A stretch of 64,000 nucleotides of DNA. Origin: Capitella teleta (taxonomy: Eukaryota > Annelida > Polychaeta > Capitellidae). Below, piece by piece: positions 44,471-57,201 of the stretch (within the stretch, counting starts at the first letter, position 1; the number at the start of each line of letters is the position of its first letter). The stretch spans positions 61,091 to 125,090 of the forward strand of contig KB295394.1 of NCBI GenBank assembly GCA_000328365.1, in the 5' to 3' direction. Below the pieces are notes generated by a model, which made no database searches, was not told where the DNA came from, and saw nothing but the letters and a program-made list of their open reading frames with translations. A program made the translations under genes and the position numbers.

Positions 44471-44850
44471 AAAAAAAAAAAAAAAAAAAAAAAAACAAAA
44501 CAAAAAAACAACAACAACATTGCGACGTACCTGTTTCTGGTGGCAGGGAAGCACGCGAGGCACGTAATGGATCGATCAGTGGGCGCAATTTGCATGACCG
44601 ATTTCAATGTTTTGGGGCATCGCGAGATTAAAGTACTGGTAAACAGGTGAGATGCCATTTCGTTCATTTTAAATACAAACAAAACGATGATGAAGCACGC
44701 CTGCATGATGACTAGATCTTTTAGTTCCTTAGTCACATTTCAAGATCGCTCTCAGTCGCCAAGAGCAAAACAGTTAGCCGGCAATGAAGTGAGAGGTTAA
44801 CTCGGGTTAACTGCTGGTTGTGATATTTTACCTTCTTCACTTTTCATGTA

Positions 44851-46385
44851 CAGAGCGGCTTTGCGCGTTGCAGAATCGCAGCGTAGGGCTACGTACAGAG
44901 CGGCCACGTGGATATCCAAAGACTCGGAACAAATCCAAAACCCACAAACGACTAATCTATTCAGAGGCAACCCGACATCGGCATCAGGAGCGGAGGGTGG
45001 GATCTCGGAGTTCTTACACAGCCCAATCCGGAATGCCGAGAGACGTCATCATGGACGCGATTGCACCAGAGATGGATCCTACATAGACGGAGAAGCGTCC
45101 TCTAGGCAGACAAGGGTCGGATTTGTATGGATAAGTCAGACAAGAGACGTCGCATGTGGAGAAGCAGAGAAGAATGGTTCTGAGATTGCTGCATCCAGGA
45201 GCAGGATAGAAGAAGTGGAGCCAGCATCATGGTGTGCGGAGGCATTCACACAAAAGACTCCCCTCTTAATGATTCAGGGGAACTTGATCGCAAGACGGTG
45301 CATGGCAGAGGTCCTGGAACCAACCGTCACCCTCTTCCGTCAAGGGCACTCCGAAATCCGGGTTTTTCAATAAGATAACGCACGGCCTCATTCTACTCCG
45401 GTCCCCAGATACTTCTCGGAAGACAAGGAAGTCCCTACAGTGTCTTGGCCGGCTTTCTCGCCCGATTAGTCTCCAATCGAGCATCTTTGGGATCAACTAA
45501 AGATAGCCACCTCCCACCTCTTTCCCCTCCCTAGAAATCACAAAAACTGATTGCAGCCGCTCTCGTAGAATGAGGGAACATCCCTCCAGTCATAATCCGA
45601 ACGCTCTGCAACATCATGCCCCGAAGATGAACGAGATGAAAAGATGCGAGAGGTGGTCACACCCGATTTTGAGCTTTGTGAATTTCACTTTTGATCCCTT
45701 GTCATTTTATGAAGAAAAATAATCATTTAAAAACGGGTTGATTTTGCTGAAATTTTGTCAACATCTGTGCAAATTAAACACCTTCAAAACCTCGTAAACT
45801 TCAAGTCTGTACAATGCATACAAAATAAACTGTGCTGTTATAAGTCAGGTGTGCTTTTCTATTGCCTCTAAGTATACTCGTGCTTGCATTGTACACAAAA
45901 CCATGGTTTCTTGCTTTCCTTTTCTTTGTTTAGGTTAATCTTGGGTACACATCTAATTTAGCACTATGTGGTACACCCCTCGGCACTGAACTTGGTTTGA
46001 ATTTATCTCTGTCTTGCATGATTAGACGTGTGTCATTTGTTGAGCAGCATCCTCCGCTCCACTTGCCTTACACATGCCCAAGCACTATCAACCCAATCAT
46101 AGTTTTCTTCCCACCCTTTTCTGTTCAGATTAAAAGCACCCAATACGTAAACGCTTCTACTTTTTCCAGAAACAGTTGGTTGTCCGCTACATTGATTCAA
46201 ATGCATGTACAAACTTTCCAAGTTAATGCAAAAAAAGTGGATGCCTGATCCAGGAATCTGCTACCTAAACACCCTTTCATCGTCCACGCACTGACACCAG
46301 TAATCCACTCGGAGAACTCGGAGTTTGAGCTCACCTCAACTGGAAAAGCCGGCAAACGTCTACGTACAGAGCCGCTCTGTACGTA
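44851..46385 (+). mobile_element. Tc1-like DNA transposon, decayed
   Basis: Plus-strand frames between about 45070 and 45665 encode Tc1-type transposase text: SIMVCGGI, VFQ*DNARPHSTPVPRYF (second catalytic Asp), VSWPAFSPD*SPIEHLWDQL (third catalytic residue, Glu). At least two in-frame stops and a frameshift make it inactive. TACAGAGCGGC occurs at 44849 and again at about 44894. The inverse GCCGCTCTGTA lies at 46371-46381, which suggests terminal inverted repeats and TA ends. The 3' part (45.7-46.3 kb) is longer than usual and may hold another insertion. Boundaries are inferred. Confidence 0.65.
46033..46221 (-). mobile_element. Possible LINE endonuclease fragment
   Basis: The minus strand reads MESLYMHLNQCSG, then VLGAFNLNRKGWEENY. 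This resembles the V-x-GDFN block of LINE AP-type endonucleases with the Asp replaced. It is short, and lies inside the presumed Tc1-like element. Low certainty. Confidence 0.3.
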
Positions 46386-46388
46386 GAC
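46358..46388. repeat. 31-bp palindrome at the transposon end
   Basis: GTCTACGTACAGAG and CTCTGTACGTAGAC are perfect 14-base inverted arms around CCG. It contains the terminal motif of the Tc1-like element on both sides, as if two ends were joined head to head. Confidence 0.75.
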
Positions 46389-46818
46389 ACTCCGTTTTAT
46401 AAATTACACAATGACAATTAATTAATGACAATTCATTGGGTGCTGTCACCCTGGAAGGTCGGTCGCACAAGAAGTCAGTTCGTCAAAAGCTATGTAAACT
46501 CCACGGATTACGGGGCTCAATCGTGAGTAGATGATATTTTTAACATTATACGTAAAGTTCGCGTGTGAGAAAGGGGGTATAATAAGCAAACGTATGCTTT
46601 AATGGATTAATGATCTTTGTAGTAAGTTCAGCCTGATTTATGTAAGGAACGATTATATATTGCCATGATAACGATTGCATATTGCCATGATAATTTGGCA
46701 AATGTCAACATGGAAATTTTGATGCTAATTTTAGGGAAATTGGGGGTTTCTTTTTCGATTTCTTTATCGATTGGCGCAAAAGCGATCACGCTTCTGCCAC
46801 TACGTTATTTTCGAACCT

Positions 46819-46882
46819 TTTATGTTATGATTGATTTATGTTATGATTGATTTATGTTATGATTGATTTATGTTATGATTAA
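46819..46882. repeat. 16-bp tandem repeat, four copies
   Basis: TTATGTTATGATTGAT is repeated four times almost without change. It is a simple minisatellite. Confidence 0.8.
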
Positions 46883-47189
46883 ATAAAAACTAGACTAACT
46901 AATTAAACGACTCAAAACTTACTGCACCACCACGTACCCGTATATATTATGTCAATGGTACGTACGAGGGTGGTTCGATAAATTGTGTTTTACAACGAAA
47001 ATTTGAAACCAGATACTTGCAATTTGATTTAAGTTGAAAAACTATACATAAGATCCTATAAACTCTGTATATAGCGATGCGAATCCTTGATATCACTCAT
47101 TTCTGGTTGAATACACTTTTACCGACAGCTTTCGGGCACTAAAAGTTTTTTTCATTAGCATCTTAACCATCTCGACATCTGATCGCACA

Positions 47190-47426
47190 AACAATTTAGC
47201 GGCACACTAAATAATCTGATTTTGCTCTCATTGCGATTACTCACCACTCGCATTTAAATGCCCCCCCCCCCCTCATTCAAAATTGACTTTTTACTTGATT
47301 TATTTGCAAAAATAGTCATGTCAATCCATAACAGGTAGTTATTTTTTAAATAATTGATGTACATGTAGAATAACAAATTCCAGAGTTTTGTTTTAACGTG
47401 GAGTAGACTCCTTTTGACCCACTCTG
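47190..47426 (-). mobile_element. MITE-like element, copy C (partial)
   Basis: Read on the minus strand from 47426, it begins CAGAGTGGGTCAAAAGGAGT and CTCCACGTTAAAA. It later shares AAAGTCAATTTTG, CATTTAAATGCGAGTGGTGAG and GAGCAAAATCAGAT with copy A at 25204-26052. The distal half is missing or unrecognisable. A poly-G run lies inside. Confidence 0.7.
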
Positions 47427-47429
47427 TAT

Positions 47430-48258
47430 TTTCGTAAGGAATTCCTTTTTTAAAAACTTCCGACTCCCTGTCAATTTTAGCCCATCGTGTCATGCATTGT
47501 CATACCATGTTATGGTCATGTCATGTCATGTTATGGTACCATGGTGGTCGTGCATATCTCAAGTGCTGAACGTCTGACCATAATACTCTGAAATCATAAC
47601 GTTATTTTCCCAAAACAAACGAGAACCGTATTGAACGATATCTATCAAGGTGATAAAATGAATACTGCAAGGCATTCATGACGTTGCATGGGCACCACTA
47701 ATATTGTCCTACTATACTAATAGGATGTAACCAAAACCAAAATTAATGTTACGATGATGTGTTAATCAATTTTCTGATCAGATGCCGATGTAAGGACAGG
47801 TTTGAGGCTCAATATCTAACTGTAACCCTTCTATGGCACTGACCGGAAAGATTATACGTTATGATAATGCTGCTATACAATGTACATACTATACAAATCA
47901 CAATTTACGGCTATTAAAATCAGAGTTCTGAATCAATCGATATGGTTGCCATGGATATAGTAGGTAGGCATATCCGCACTGACGTTATTAAGCAGCCAAA
48001 ATCATTGTTATTGTACCGACGAAGAGCGGTACACTTGTTAAACCAAATAACTCAAGTAATGCGAGTTATCGCTCTAATTCGGTACATTTTGATACCATTA
48101 CAAATGCCACATGTGGAATTACAATGGTTTCGGATCACTTTTGTGAAATATTTGTTGAGATTGCTTTTCTCGAATCTTTTATTAGAATTAAAAAAAAAAG
48201 AAAAAAAAAAAAAAAAACCCCAACAGCAACAACAACAATACATGTTTAATTGTAAGCA
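47430..48258. other. Intergenic region, no gene recognised
   Basis: No supported gene. A poly-A tract followed by CCCCAACAGCAACAACAACA lies at about 48187-48238 and resembles the tract at 44469-44517. Confidence 0.4.
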
Positions 48259-48264
48259 TTTATT
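48259..48264 (-). promoter_or_regulatory. Probable polyadenylation signal of the ankyrin gene
   Basis: AATAAA on the minus strand, about 55 bases beyond the stop codon at 48317. Confidence 0.5.
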
Positions 48265-48316
48265 CATATATCTTTACGTTGTATTCTAAGCAAAATAAAT
48301 AATATTTATGGATATT

Positions 48317-51300
48317 TCACTTGGCTCGCAGTGACTTCATGACGTCTTTATAGCCAAACGCAGCTGCTATCTCCCTGGCCGTCTTTCCTTCGCTCGTCTT
48401 CATGTGTCGATCACAACCGGCCCTGAGCAGGAGTCGAACCACCGAAGCATGACCCTCAGCCGCAGCCAAGTGAAGAGCCGACAAACCAAAGGTTTCATTG
48501 AACTTTTGTGTGGCGTTCAGGTTGATTTTAAACTCAATCAATTTCTTGATGGACTTTCGGTTGCCAAATTGCGCCGCAATGTGGAGAGGCAGAACGTTTT
48601 CTGCGCCGAGGAAGTTGACCGGGGTGGACGGATCAGCACCAATCTTCAAGAGGAATTCCACGACTGCCGAGTGATCCCCTTTGGCAGCTAAATGCAATGC
48701 TGTGAACCCGACACTGTCCCTCGCGTTGATGTCTGCTCCGAGTTCATGCAGCGTCCGTACTGCTTTCAGGTGGCCATTCTCGGCGGCTAAGTGTAGTGGA
48801 GTGATGCCTTGCCTGCCCTTGTAGCCTTTGCTTGCGTCAACAGGACTGCCTGCTAGCACTAAGAACTTTAGGATGGCATAATGACCACCCTGTGCAGCCT
48901 GGTGAATAGGCAAGATGTCAGAGTTACCGTCGGCGGAAGCACACCGGTCGACGGCCACCTTAGTTGCCAACAATGTTCGAGTCACATCTAGATTTCCATT
49001 TTGTGCTGCGAAGTGCAGTGCTGTGAAGCCAAAGTGGTCGGTGGCTTCCACGTCAGCACCAGCATTTAGTAGGATGCGTAGTGTCTCTGCGTGACCCAGT
49101 GCTGAAGCCAGATGCAATGAAGTTATGCCAGTGGTCACCCCTTGACCCTTGGTTGCGTTGACCTTGCTACCTGCCGAGAGTAGCAACTGCACGACTGACG
49201 AGTGACCATGCTGAGCTGCTTGGTGCAAAGGCAGGCAGTCCTTATGGTCATCAAACGATGCTGGTAACCCAACGTTTGCTTTTGCTGCTACTAACAACTT
49301 GACGATCACAGGAAAGTCATTTTGCGCTGCCCAGTGTAGGGGGGTCCACCCATTACTTTTGCGAACGTTCACATCCGCCCCGAGTGAAATCAGTTCACTA
49401 ACTGTTTTCTCATGGCCTGCTTCGCACGCAAGATGCAACGCTGTTACATTGGTTTCGTCTTTCCAGCTCTTGCCAGCGTTGACAGGACTTCCAGCTTCAA
49501 TCAGAAGACGCACAACATCAGAATGTCCCTCCTGTGCAGCCTGGTGTAGGGCAAGCACCTTAGAGTTACTCTCAAAAGAGGCCTGCGCGTGAATAGACGC
49601 TTTATAAGTAAGCAGCAACTTAGCCATATCAACCAGCCCCTGCTCGGCCGCTGCATGTAGTGGAGTCCAGCCGTCATCACGGGGTCGATTCACATCGCAC
49701 TTAGCATCAAGAAGCTCCTTAGCCATCTCATAATCCTGGCTCTTCACTGCCAAATACAGTGGAGTGAAGCCTCCGCGCCCCTGGTAGAGTTTACTAATAT
49801 TTAAATTGGCGCCCGCTTTGATAAGCAGTTTCATTGCATCCATGTGCCTGTTCATCACTGACAAGTGAAGAGCAGTTACCATCGACAACTCTCCAAACAT
49901 GGCCACTTTGTTAACATCAGCTCCTCCATCGATAAGAATGCGCATAATGTCCAGATAACCCTGTTCGGCCGCCGTGTGAAGAACCGTGAAACCGTCTTTC
50001 AACTCCTGGTTGGCGTCAGCCCCCAGATTGATTAGTGCCTTAACAATGTCAGGAAAGTTGTTGTCGACAGCTAAGTAAAGCGGAGTGATGTTTCCATTCT
50101 CTTCAGATAGTGTCCTTTCATTCACATCACACCCTGATCTCGCCAAAGACCGCACAATTTTCTCGTTATTGCCCAAAACAGCCAAGTGAATCATGCCTGC
50201 AGCTGATTTGCCTTTCGCTAGAGACAGATCGCACTTGGCCTTCAGGAGCTCATCGACCACTTCAGCCGTCCCTTCTTTTACTGCCAGAAAGAGCGGAGTG
50301 CTACCAGCAGATGTCATGCCATTCACATCACAACCGAGGTTAATCAGTCTGCGAACAACGCCAGCATGGCCACACACCGCTGCTAGATGAAGCATAGCAA
50401 CTCCTGTCACATCCGACACCATTGCTGTGCCATGAATATTTGCACCAGCCTCGATAAGGTCATTGACCAGGTCTTCTTTGCCCAGTCTAACAGCCAAATG
50501 CAGAGGATTCAGCCCACTGCATCCGTCAAGGCAGGCAGTGGCTTGTAAGTCGCATTTGTTGCGAATAAGAATTCGAGCAACATCCGTGAGTCCATTCTGC
50601 GCAGCCAGGTGAATCGGCATAAAGCCATCTGAAGCCCTGGCATTCACGTCAGCGCCAGCCTCGATGAGGTCCTCTACGATGGATTCGACGCCCGCCGTGA
50701 TAGCCAGGTGCAGTGCCGTGATGTTGCTCGCTTCGACACACGACTTCCCCAAGTGCACATCGCACACTCGCTTGCCATCTTTCTGATGCTCCAACAGCGC
50801 TTTGACCACAGCCGCATTGCCATACTCTGCTGCACAATGAAGTGCAGTGCCTCCATCGCTGGCTGCAAGATTCACGTTGGTTCCTGCATCTAGTAGAGCT
50901 GTTACGGCCTTCACATTTCCCCGTGCAGCAGCTGCATGCAATCCTGTGATTCCACTGTGGTAGCCATATGTCTTGGTGGCATCCACGTCAGCGCCTGCTC
51001 CAATCAAGATCTGAATGATGTCCACGTGCCCAGCTCTTGCGGCCAGGTACATCGGGGTGACATCGCCACCAATGCAGAAGTTATCAGGGCGGTAAAGATC
51101 GGAATCCCTCGGGAACAGGATCTGGTTGCCTGTGTCTCCCTTGGGAAGTGTCCAGCGGGATTTGTAGCTATCATCGGCCCGGCCATTGACGGGACAGCCA
51201 GCACTTAGAGCCATTCGCACGACTTCTTCCATCCCATACCAGCACCCAAGATGTAGGCAGGTCACGTTGGACACGTTTTGTGCGGCCATGTCCGCTCCGT

Positions 51301-52717
51301 TATTTATCAGAAAACGCAGAATATCTTGCGCTGCAGACATCTGGCGAGCATTGCCCGCTTGTCCAAGGTCCGTGTACCCAGCGGCCTTTGCGATTGCCCA
51401 GACGGCATAATGGGCGCTGCACCATCCATCCTGCATGGAGAAGTAAAAGGAACAGGGTTAGTACACCAGTTAAGAAGTCCATCATTAATTTATGCTGAAA
51501 GGGGGGCTTGAGATGCTAAGTACTGAATGCTGATAGATGCCAATAGTAATTCCCCTTCAATTTGTAAATCAATTATCCCATGTCCATCCAAGGCCAATTA
51601 TATTACTTGGCAAGCATGCAATTACATTGAGTCATGACCTGCCTGGCAATTGTCCAACTACATGACTCTTATTTGGAGAGGCAATTGAATTTGTGAGCCT
51701 CTCCATTGCCTTTCTAACCCGCCCACTTCGCTCACATCAGATGAGACAATCCAATCTGAGAACAAAGTCTTATTTTGTGGAGACTTACTCTGTCCCTTGC
51801 TGAGATGAGACCTTTTTCGCCGCCCTGGATCAATCCTCTCACTCTGGGTTCATCCCTTTGGAGGATGGCTTCGAACAAATCCAGTGCCTGGAAGAGCATC
51901 GCACAATTACTGGGTGAAATGGAATTATTGGGACAACGCAGCGCATGAGCTGAATCTGGTCAGCTCTGATAAGAGGCTATCAGGGGACAGGGGCGATGCA
52001 CGAATTAGATCTCGGCTTGAAGAAGAAATGGGGATGGCCGTGAACAGAATACAAATGACGAATTACAGATTACGTGCTATCGCAGCGCTGTAAATAAACA
52101 TGCTTCGTTCAACTATTTGAAATGAATTACTAAGACGCGGATCATCTCTTTACAACAGGATTGACTCAGAAACCAAACTCAATTCATGTGGGTTAAATGT
52201 CTGAATGTGAGCAATGTAACATTGATTTTTGTTTGTTGTTTGTCGGGCAGAAAGAATTGCGAGGTGTTGTTGCACGGGGCAACATGGACTACAGGGTAAC
52301 AACACAGACGGCCCCCTTCAGAGGCAATAATCAAATACAAGGAGCCATGACAGGGATTCGCAGAAATATCCCTTTTATGCCATACTGTCAATTGAAGATC
52401 ACAGAAATTTGCCGACAGTGGGTTGTGGAGAATATCGATCAGACTATGTAACATGATCAATATTACTAAGCTCGTAATATAGATTACGCGACATCAAATG
52501 GGTGATGCATTATAAATAATAATAATTATGATGCTGTAGTGCACGTTAACGTGTACGCCTGCACGCAAAGCTGGCGTATTTGGTGTACACGGAAGGAAAA
52601 GCAAGGCATGCATTTTGATGTGTACGATCGATTTACCTGCGAGCTGTCCTCGAGGCTCTCCTGCTGCCTGAACGCCACCTTCCCATCCTTCTTCGCGCTG
52701 GCATCACTTTTCGCCAT
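48317..52717 (-). CDS. Ankyrin-repeat protein with about 28 repeats
   Basis: Three exons join in phase on the minus strand: 52637-52717 (MAKSDASAKKDGKVAFRQQE...), 51789-51887 (ALDLFEAILQRDEPRVRGLI...) and 51430 down to 48317, in all about 1097 residues. After about 60 residues nearly all the protein is ankyrin repeats; I count 28 TPLHLAA-type turns. The C-terminal two thirds show a regular three-repeat super-unit of about 106 residues: LPLHQAAQ-GH, then T-LHLA-GH after a 5-residue insert, then GWTPLHAAAEQ. There is no signal peptide, membrane helix, kinase, death or SOCS-type domain. Ankyrin stacks bind protein partners; the partner here is unknown. Almost the whole stack sits in one exon, unlike the finely split ATM gene. 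The start codon in exon 1 is the first Met after the likely splice acceptor or UTR; an upstream non-coding exon near 53970-54010 is possible. Confidence 0.88.
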
Positions 52718-55700
52718 ATCTGCTCACAGCATGCTCATCGCAGCCTCTTCGCGTTCTCCGCTTGGTAAACGCAAGACCTGGTGATGAATGAAACAAATTT
52801 GACAGAGCCTCGCGGTTTCTTAGGAAAAGCAAGCTGAGCGCTACCAATCTGCTGGCTTGCTCTGCCACTAAGCTTAATGAGCGTCGCTTGTTTTCTCGCT
52901 GGATGTCAGGGCGGGGAAGGGCGATGGACACAATGGCACTTTATCATGGAAGCATCGGCGCGAATTTATAGCGGCAGATGGGGAGGGTTGCTATGGAAAC
53001 TGTCCCCGCTATGAGGGTCGCTTCCGGTAGCATTCACATTGTGCTGTAGAATTCGAGATCATGCAGCGAGGGGCAACTGAGCAAACACATCTCAGTGCCT
53101 CGGACTGTCTCTGAGAGCATTGGCCTCTTTACTACTGGTGCTCAATATATATGCACAAGTATTCCAAAGGCATATCAATCAGGATAGCGAAATCATTTAT
53201 ATTTTATCACGTACCTTTTGCTGTTAATTACTAATGCCTCATTTTGAGAAGAGTCGTGAAAGCCAATCACGCTCAAGCTAAAGTATATAGTCTACACCTC
53301 ATTTAATCATGCATATGATGCAATCGTGCAGCGTTACAATGTTTGGAAATAATTATAAACTAAATTTATAATACTTCCTCTTCGTACGTTGACCTATTTC
53401 ACTATCAAAAATAGCGAGTGTTCATTAACCACATGAATATGTTATTGCAGGTACTCGATTAACGTTGATAAGCCACAAAAGTACTAAAAGGTCATTACCA
53501 CTTGCATCGCATATTTAATGATTGTAAATTATATTTAGACACACAGCCAACGTACTTGGGTTTAATTAGGTCCTCGCGACGCGATATCTCTTCCTCACAC
53601 AGCAACAGTGTTTGTTTTAGGGTTGTGCAGACGAGGTACTACACATACCTTGCGTGCACCTCCTAACGACCCTCGAGTTGACATACATAAAGCATGAAAG
53701 GCTGATTAACTTGATTGATCAGAGCGTCAGGTGCCTAGGGTGTAGTGCTAACTCACCTGTGTTGCATTGTACACATGGTGGAGCTGACTAGCGAGGGCCT
53801 TATATGAGCAATCGATGGAAATCACACTAGCAGTATGTGTCCACTGAACACATACGCACCATATCCAACGGCCTAATCGATACAACAATGGTGCACACAG
53901 TCTTGTCAAGAAATAAATCGTATAATAGCTACTAGCTAGTGGCTTAAGAGATCACACGATCGCACTCACCTCTTCGGTCCCGTCAAAATGCTCGGAGAGA
54001 AATCCATACGACTAGGGCGGTAACCAAGGACGCTGAGACGACTTGTTGAGAGCGAGTGTCAAACAGCAAATAGGACTCTGTTTGCATGCGACGACAACGA
54101 GACTTTAAACGTCGTCTTATTGTGTGAATAATTGAAACCTTCAACGAGTATTATTTTCTTTTACTTCAAAAAATCAATGACCGAGCTTCGTGTGGAGGCT
54201 GCTATTCATGAACGACGGAGGAAGAAACGTTTAATCCCGAAGTCAAAAGGGCACCGATTCAGGTTTATCAGGTATTGAACACACATTACGCAAGCTTTAA
54301 TCCTGCCATGTCAGGTCGTCGATATGATTGAATAACTGTGTAGTTTAGCATCTCTCTCCCTCTCTCCCTGTGTGTGTTACATTTGATAGACGGCTATCGA
54401 TTGCAAGCGAAAGGTGAACGCACACTCAACTCTACTAAGTTCATTGAGTAGTGGTTAACTAAAACTCCAAAAACGGTAAATATATACATAAATATAAATA
54501 AATAAAATTGACAGAATAGTGACAAATTATGGTGTGTCTGGAGATATATGAACGATCAACGTATGTGCTTATACCTAAGTATTTACAACTAATGGGTAAT
54601 AGTATAATCAAAATGTAAGCCTATATATAGATTGACGTATATGCATGTAGACGTTATCAAGTGTACTTATCTTATCTCGGGAATTGATAGTTGTCACCAA
54701 ACTTTCTTCTCGGATAGTAGCAAATTAAAATCAATTTGCCATATCCTAAAGTAATGATGGTTGGACATCGGAAGTTTTCGAAGTGTATGTACTAATGCAC
54801 AGAGGACATGCATGATGTTGTAATATGCATGCAGGGTGGTTTCCAATTAACCTATTTTTTTATCTTGTACATGATATCCGATATCACATGATCAATATGG
54901 TGGATATATGATTAACAAAATGGCCTGCAAATGGCGATGCATGACCTACAAAGAGCTCGAGCTTGAGGTTGAAGAGCTTTGCCTGCCCCGAGAAACCCAG
55001 ACTCCGATGCATGTACACGTAAAACACAGCTCGAATGCATGGTTCAATTATTTTCTCATTTCTTGAATTGGTATGCATGCTTTACAATTTGTATTCGTTG
55101 ATAAAAGAAAAAGAATAATGAAATGCTTGTACATGTACAATGAGGCCTAAGGTTTGTTAATTTATTGAGCATTTATTCAAAATTCTCAAAGTGTGGGTTT
55201 GATTTAGGATACAGTGAAGCAAGGTGGCAATGGGAAAGTGCCGAGGTAACCAAGACAGCATCAATGTACATATGTATGCTTTAGAATGCCAGGCTGAGAA
55301 GACTTCTCACCCACTTTCCGCCACGCGTTGGCGCCCGTCGGTTCCAGAAAGATAGACATGGGACTCTTTACTGAGATGAATGGCCTTCCCAACTGTCTGT
55401 TGGTCCATTGGTGCCATAGAGATCATCTAATAATTATTATTACACGAACCACATCCTGAACGGTCGTTAACTACAAGGTTCTAGTTATGGATCATGCGCA
55501 GTAAAAACCTATTGTGTTGTGCTCGAGCGCTCCACGGAATTTGCTTTGAAGATGGAGGTCGTGTTAATTTTATGAAAGTTAAAAAGTGAAAAAAGTGGAG
55601 CAAAATGTTACGTATGCGGTCCCGGAAAACAAATTACAGTTTCTCCGTCTGCATTATTCCATTATAATGATTATTGAGGCTCCTTTTGCTCGTCAATAAA

Positions 55701-55766
55701 TTTATATTGTTTGCTCTATACCGCTTTAAAAATTAGTTGTCATTTCTGGGTATACGAGCACACATG
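52718..55766. other. Region upstream of the ankyrin gene, no gene recognised
   Basis: No coding region can be supported. A minus-strand segment ending in GGACCGAAGAG followed by GTGAGT near 53965-54010 looks like an exon with a donor site and could be a 5' untranslated exon of the ankyrin gene. That is weak evidence. The rest is AT-rich. Confidence 0.35.
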
Positions 55767-56175
55767 CAAAGTGGGTCAAAAGTAGTCTATCTACTCCATG
55801 TTAAAGATCTCCATGCTTTTCAAAGGCGCTGCGCATTTCTGAGAAAGTGTTACAAAACAAATCGCAGTGTGAACACACTCTATAATAAGATACATAATTA
55901 CTTGATATGGTTAGTCTAACATGTCATACGGCTCTTCCTATAATTTGTATCAACATTGATGGCGGCAAACAGGGCCTGGACAATGGATAGGCTTCATTTG
56001 ACGCACACATAAGACATCGCTCTTATACTATTGTTTTGTTTGATAGCGCCGTTGTTGTGGCAGTACCACTAATGTTTATCTCCTAAAATCCCAACAAAGC
56101 AGATAATTTGTATTGAAGCGCCATACAAGAGATGACATTCCTCAATTCTCGTTCAGGAACTCATCTGATTTTGCC
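55767..56175 (-). mobile_element. MITE-like element, copy B (partial, carries the empty site)
   Basis: Inverted relative to copy A. It starts at CAAAGTGGGTCAAAAGTAGT and shares TAACATGGAGTAGA, TTTGTAACACTTTC, ACATGTTAGACTAACCAT, GAGATAAACATTAGTG and TGTATGGCGCTTCAATACAA with copy A in the reverse order. It lacks the nested 211-bp element and the far terminal repeat. Confidence 0.75.
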
Positions 56176-56179
56176 TTTT

Positions 56180-57201
56180 TGTACAGGATAGAACTCAAGT
56201 TAATGATTTTCTGTAAGACTAAAATGAACATGTTCATTGTGTAATTTAGAAGTGATCAATCTAAGGCTATAGACACCGTGTACTACACTTTACATGAAAT
56301 CCGCTTTATTTTTGGGCTACCTAAACAATGCTCGCAAATACCTGCATGCTTGTATATTACAGTAGTCCAGGTTCACGCTATCCATGCAGACATGACCGTC
56401 CTTAAAGGAAGAAAATAACACAAGTCAATAATCCATTTAAGGGCCCCATGGAGCAAATGCAAATGCGTTTATTGTTCACGGGTCTGGTGGTTCATGCGCT
56501 GTCAGCTGCGAATAAAAAAGCACGTCATGAATCTCGGTCATTTATCGATGAAAATCGTGCACGTGGCTTAAAATAGCGACAAAACGACCTGGTGCATATT
56601 TGGATAGCTCGAAGCACTCTATTGTGCTACATGTGGTTGAACGAGTGCATTTTACTATTTGTACATCTTCGCAATTTTTCCCATGCTCCAAGTCAGTTGT
56701 GCTTTCAAATGGAGATCCTTGCAGACCACTGAATGTGTGCGTCATAACGCAATCGCACCCTTCCATAACGCACTCAATATAGCTCTGCAGTCTTGCGCGT
56801 GCGCGGAATAGGCACCAAAGGGGGAGGGCGCTGTAAATGTGTACAAGAGGCCTGTCCGTGCTCCATAGTCTAGGCCCTAGGGTCATCTGGCCACCAATTA
56901 ATTATAAGCCGTGCTTCAGGCTGGCCCCTTGGTCAGTGAGCTTCTATTCATAGTGAAAGCCGTGCTTATAGCAGACATCTACAATCAGACAATGCATGCT
57001 GTGGAGGGCACTGACCTAGCCATTGTAAGATCACTGCAAGCGCACTAAACGCACGTAATTGCGGCCACATGCGTCACCCTCACACAATAGAACAAAGCGG
57101 TAGGAAATAAACGTCCATTTATTATAGCATAAAAGCGAAGAAACCAATGGAACATACCGCTAAAACCAAACACATGTAACTGTTGAGAGAAAACAAATTA
57201 T
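56180..57201. other. Intergenic region, no gene recognised
   Basis: One 114-codon minus-strand frame (56542-56886) is Cys-rich but resembles nothing I know and has no splice or composition support. No other candidate is seen. Confidence 0.35.

Noticed and set aside
44820-45373. 175-codon plus-strand frame as an independent gene
   Set aside because: Its end reads into Tc1-type transposase text, so it is part of the decayed transposon.
47942-48289. 115-codon plus-strand frame ending in Lys/Gln runs
   Set aside because: Its second half is the translated poly-A and CAA tract and the first half matches no family.
56542-56886. 114-codon Cys-rich minus-strand frame
   Set aside because: No known domain, no splice context and composition like the surrounding non-coding DNA.
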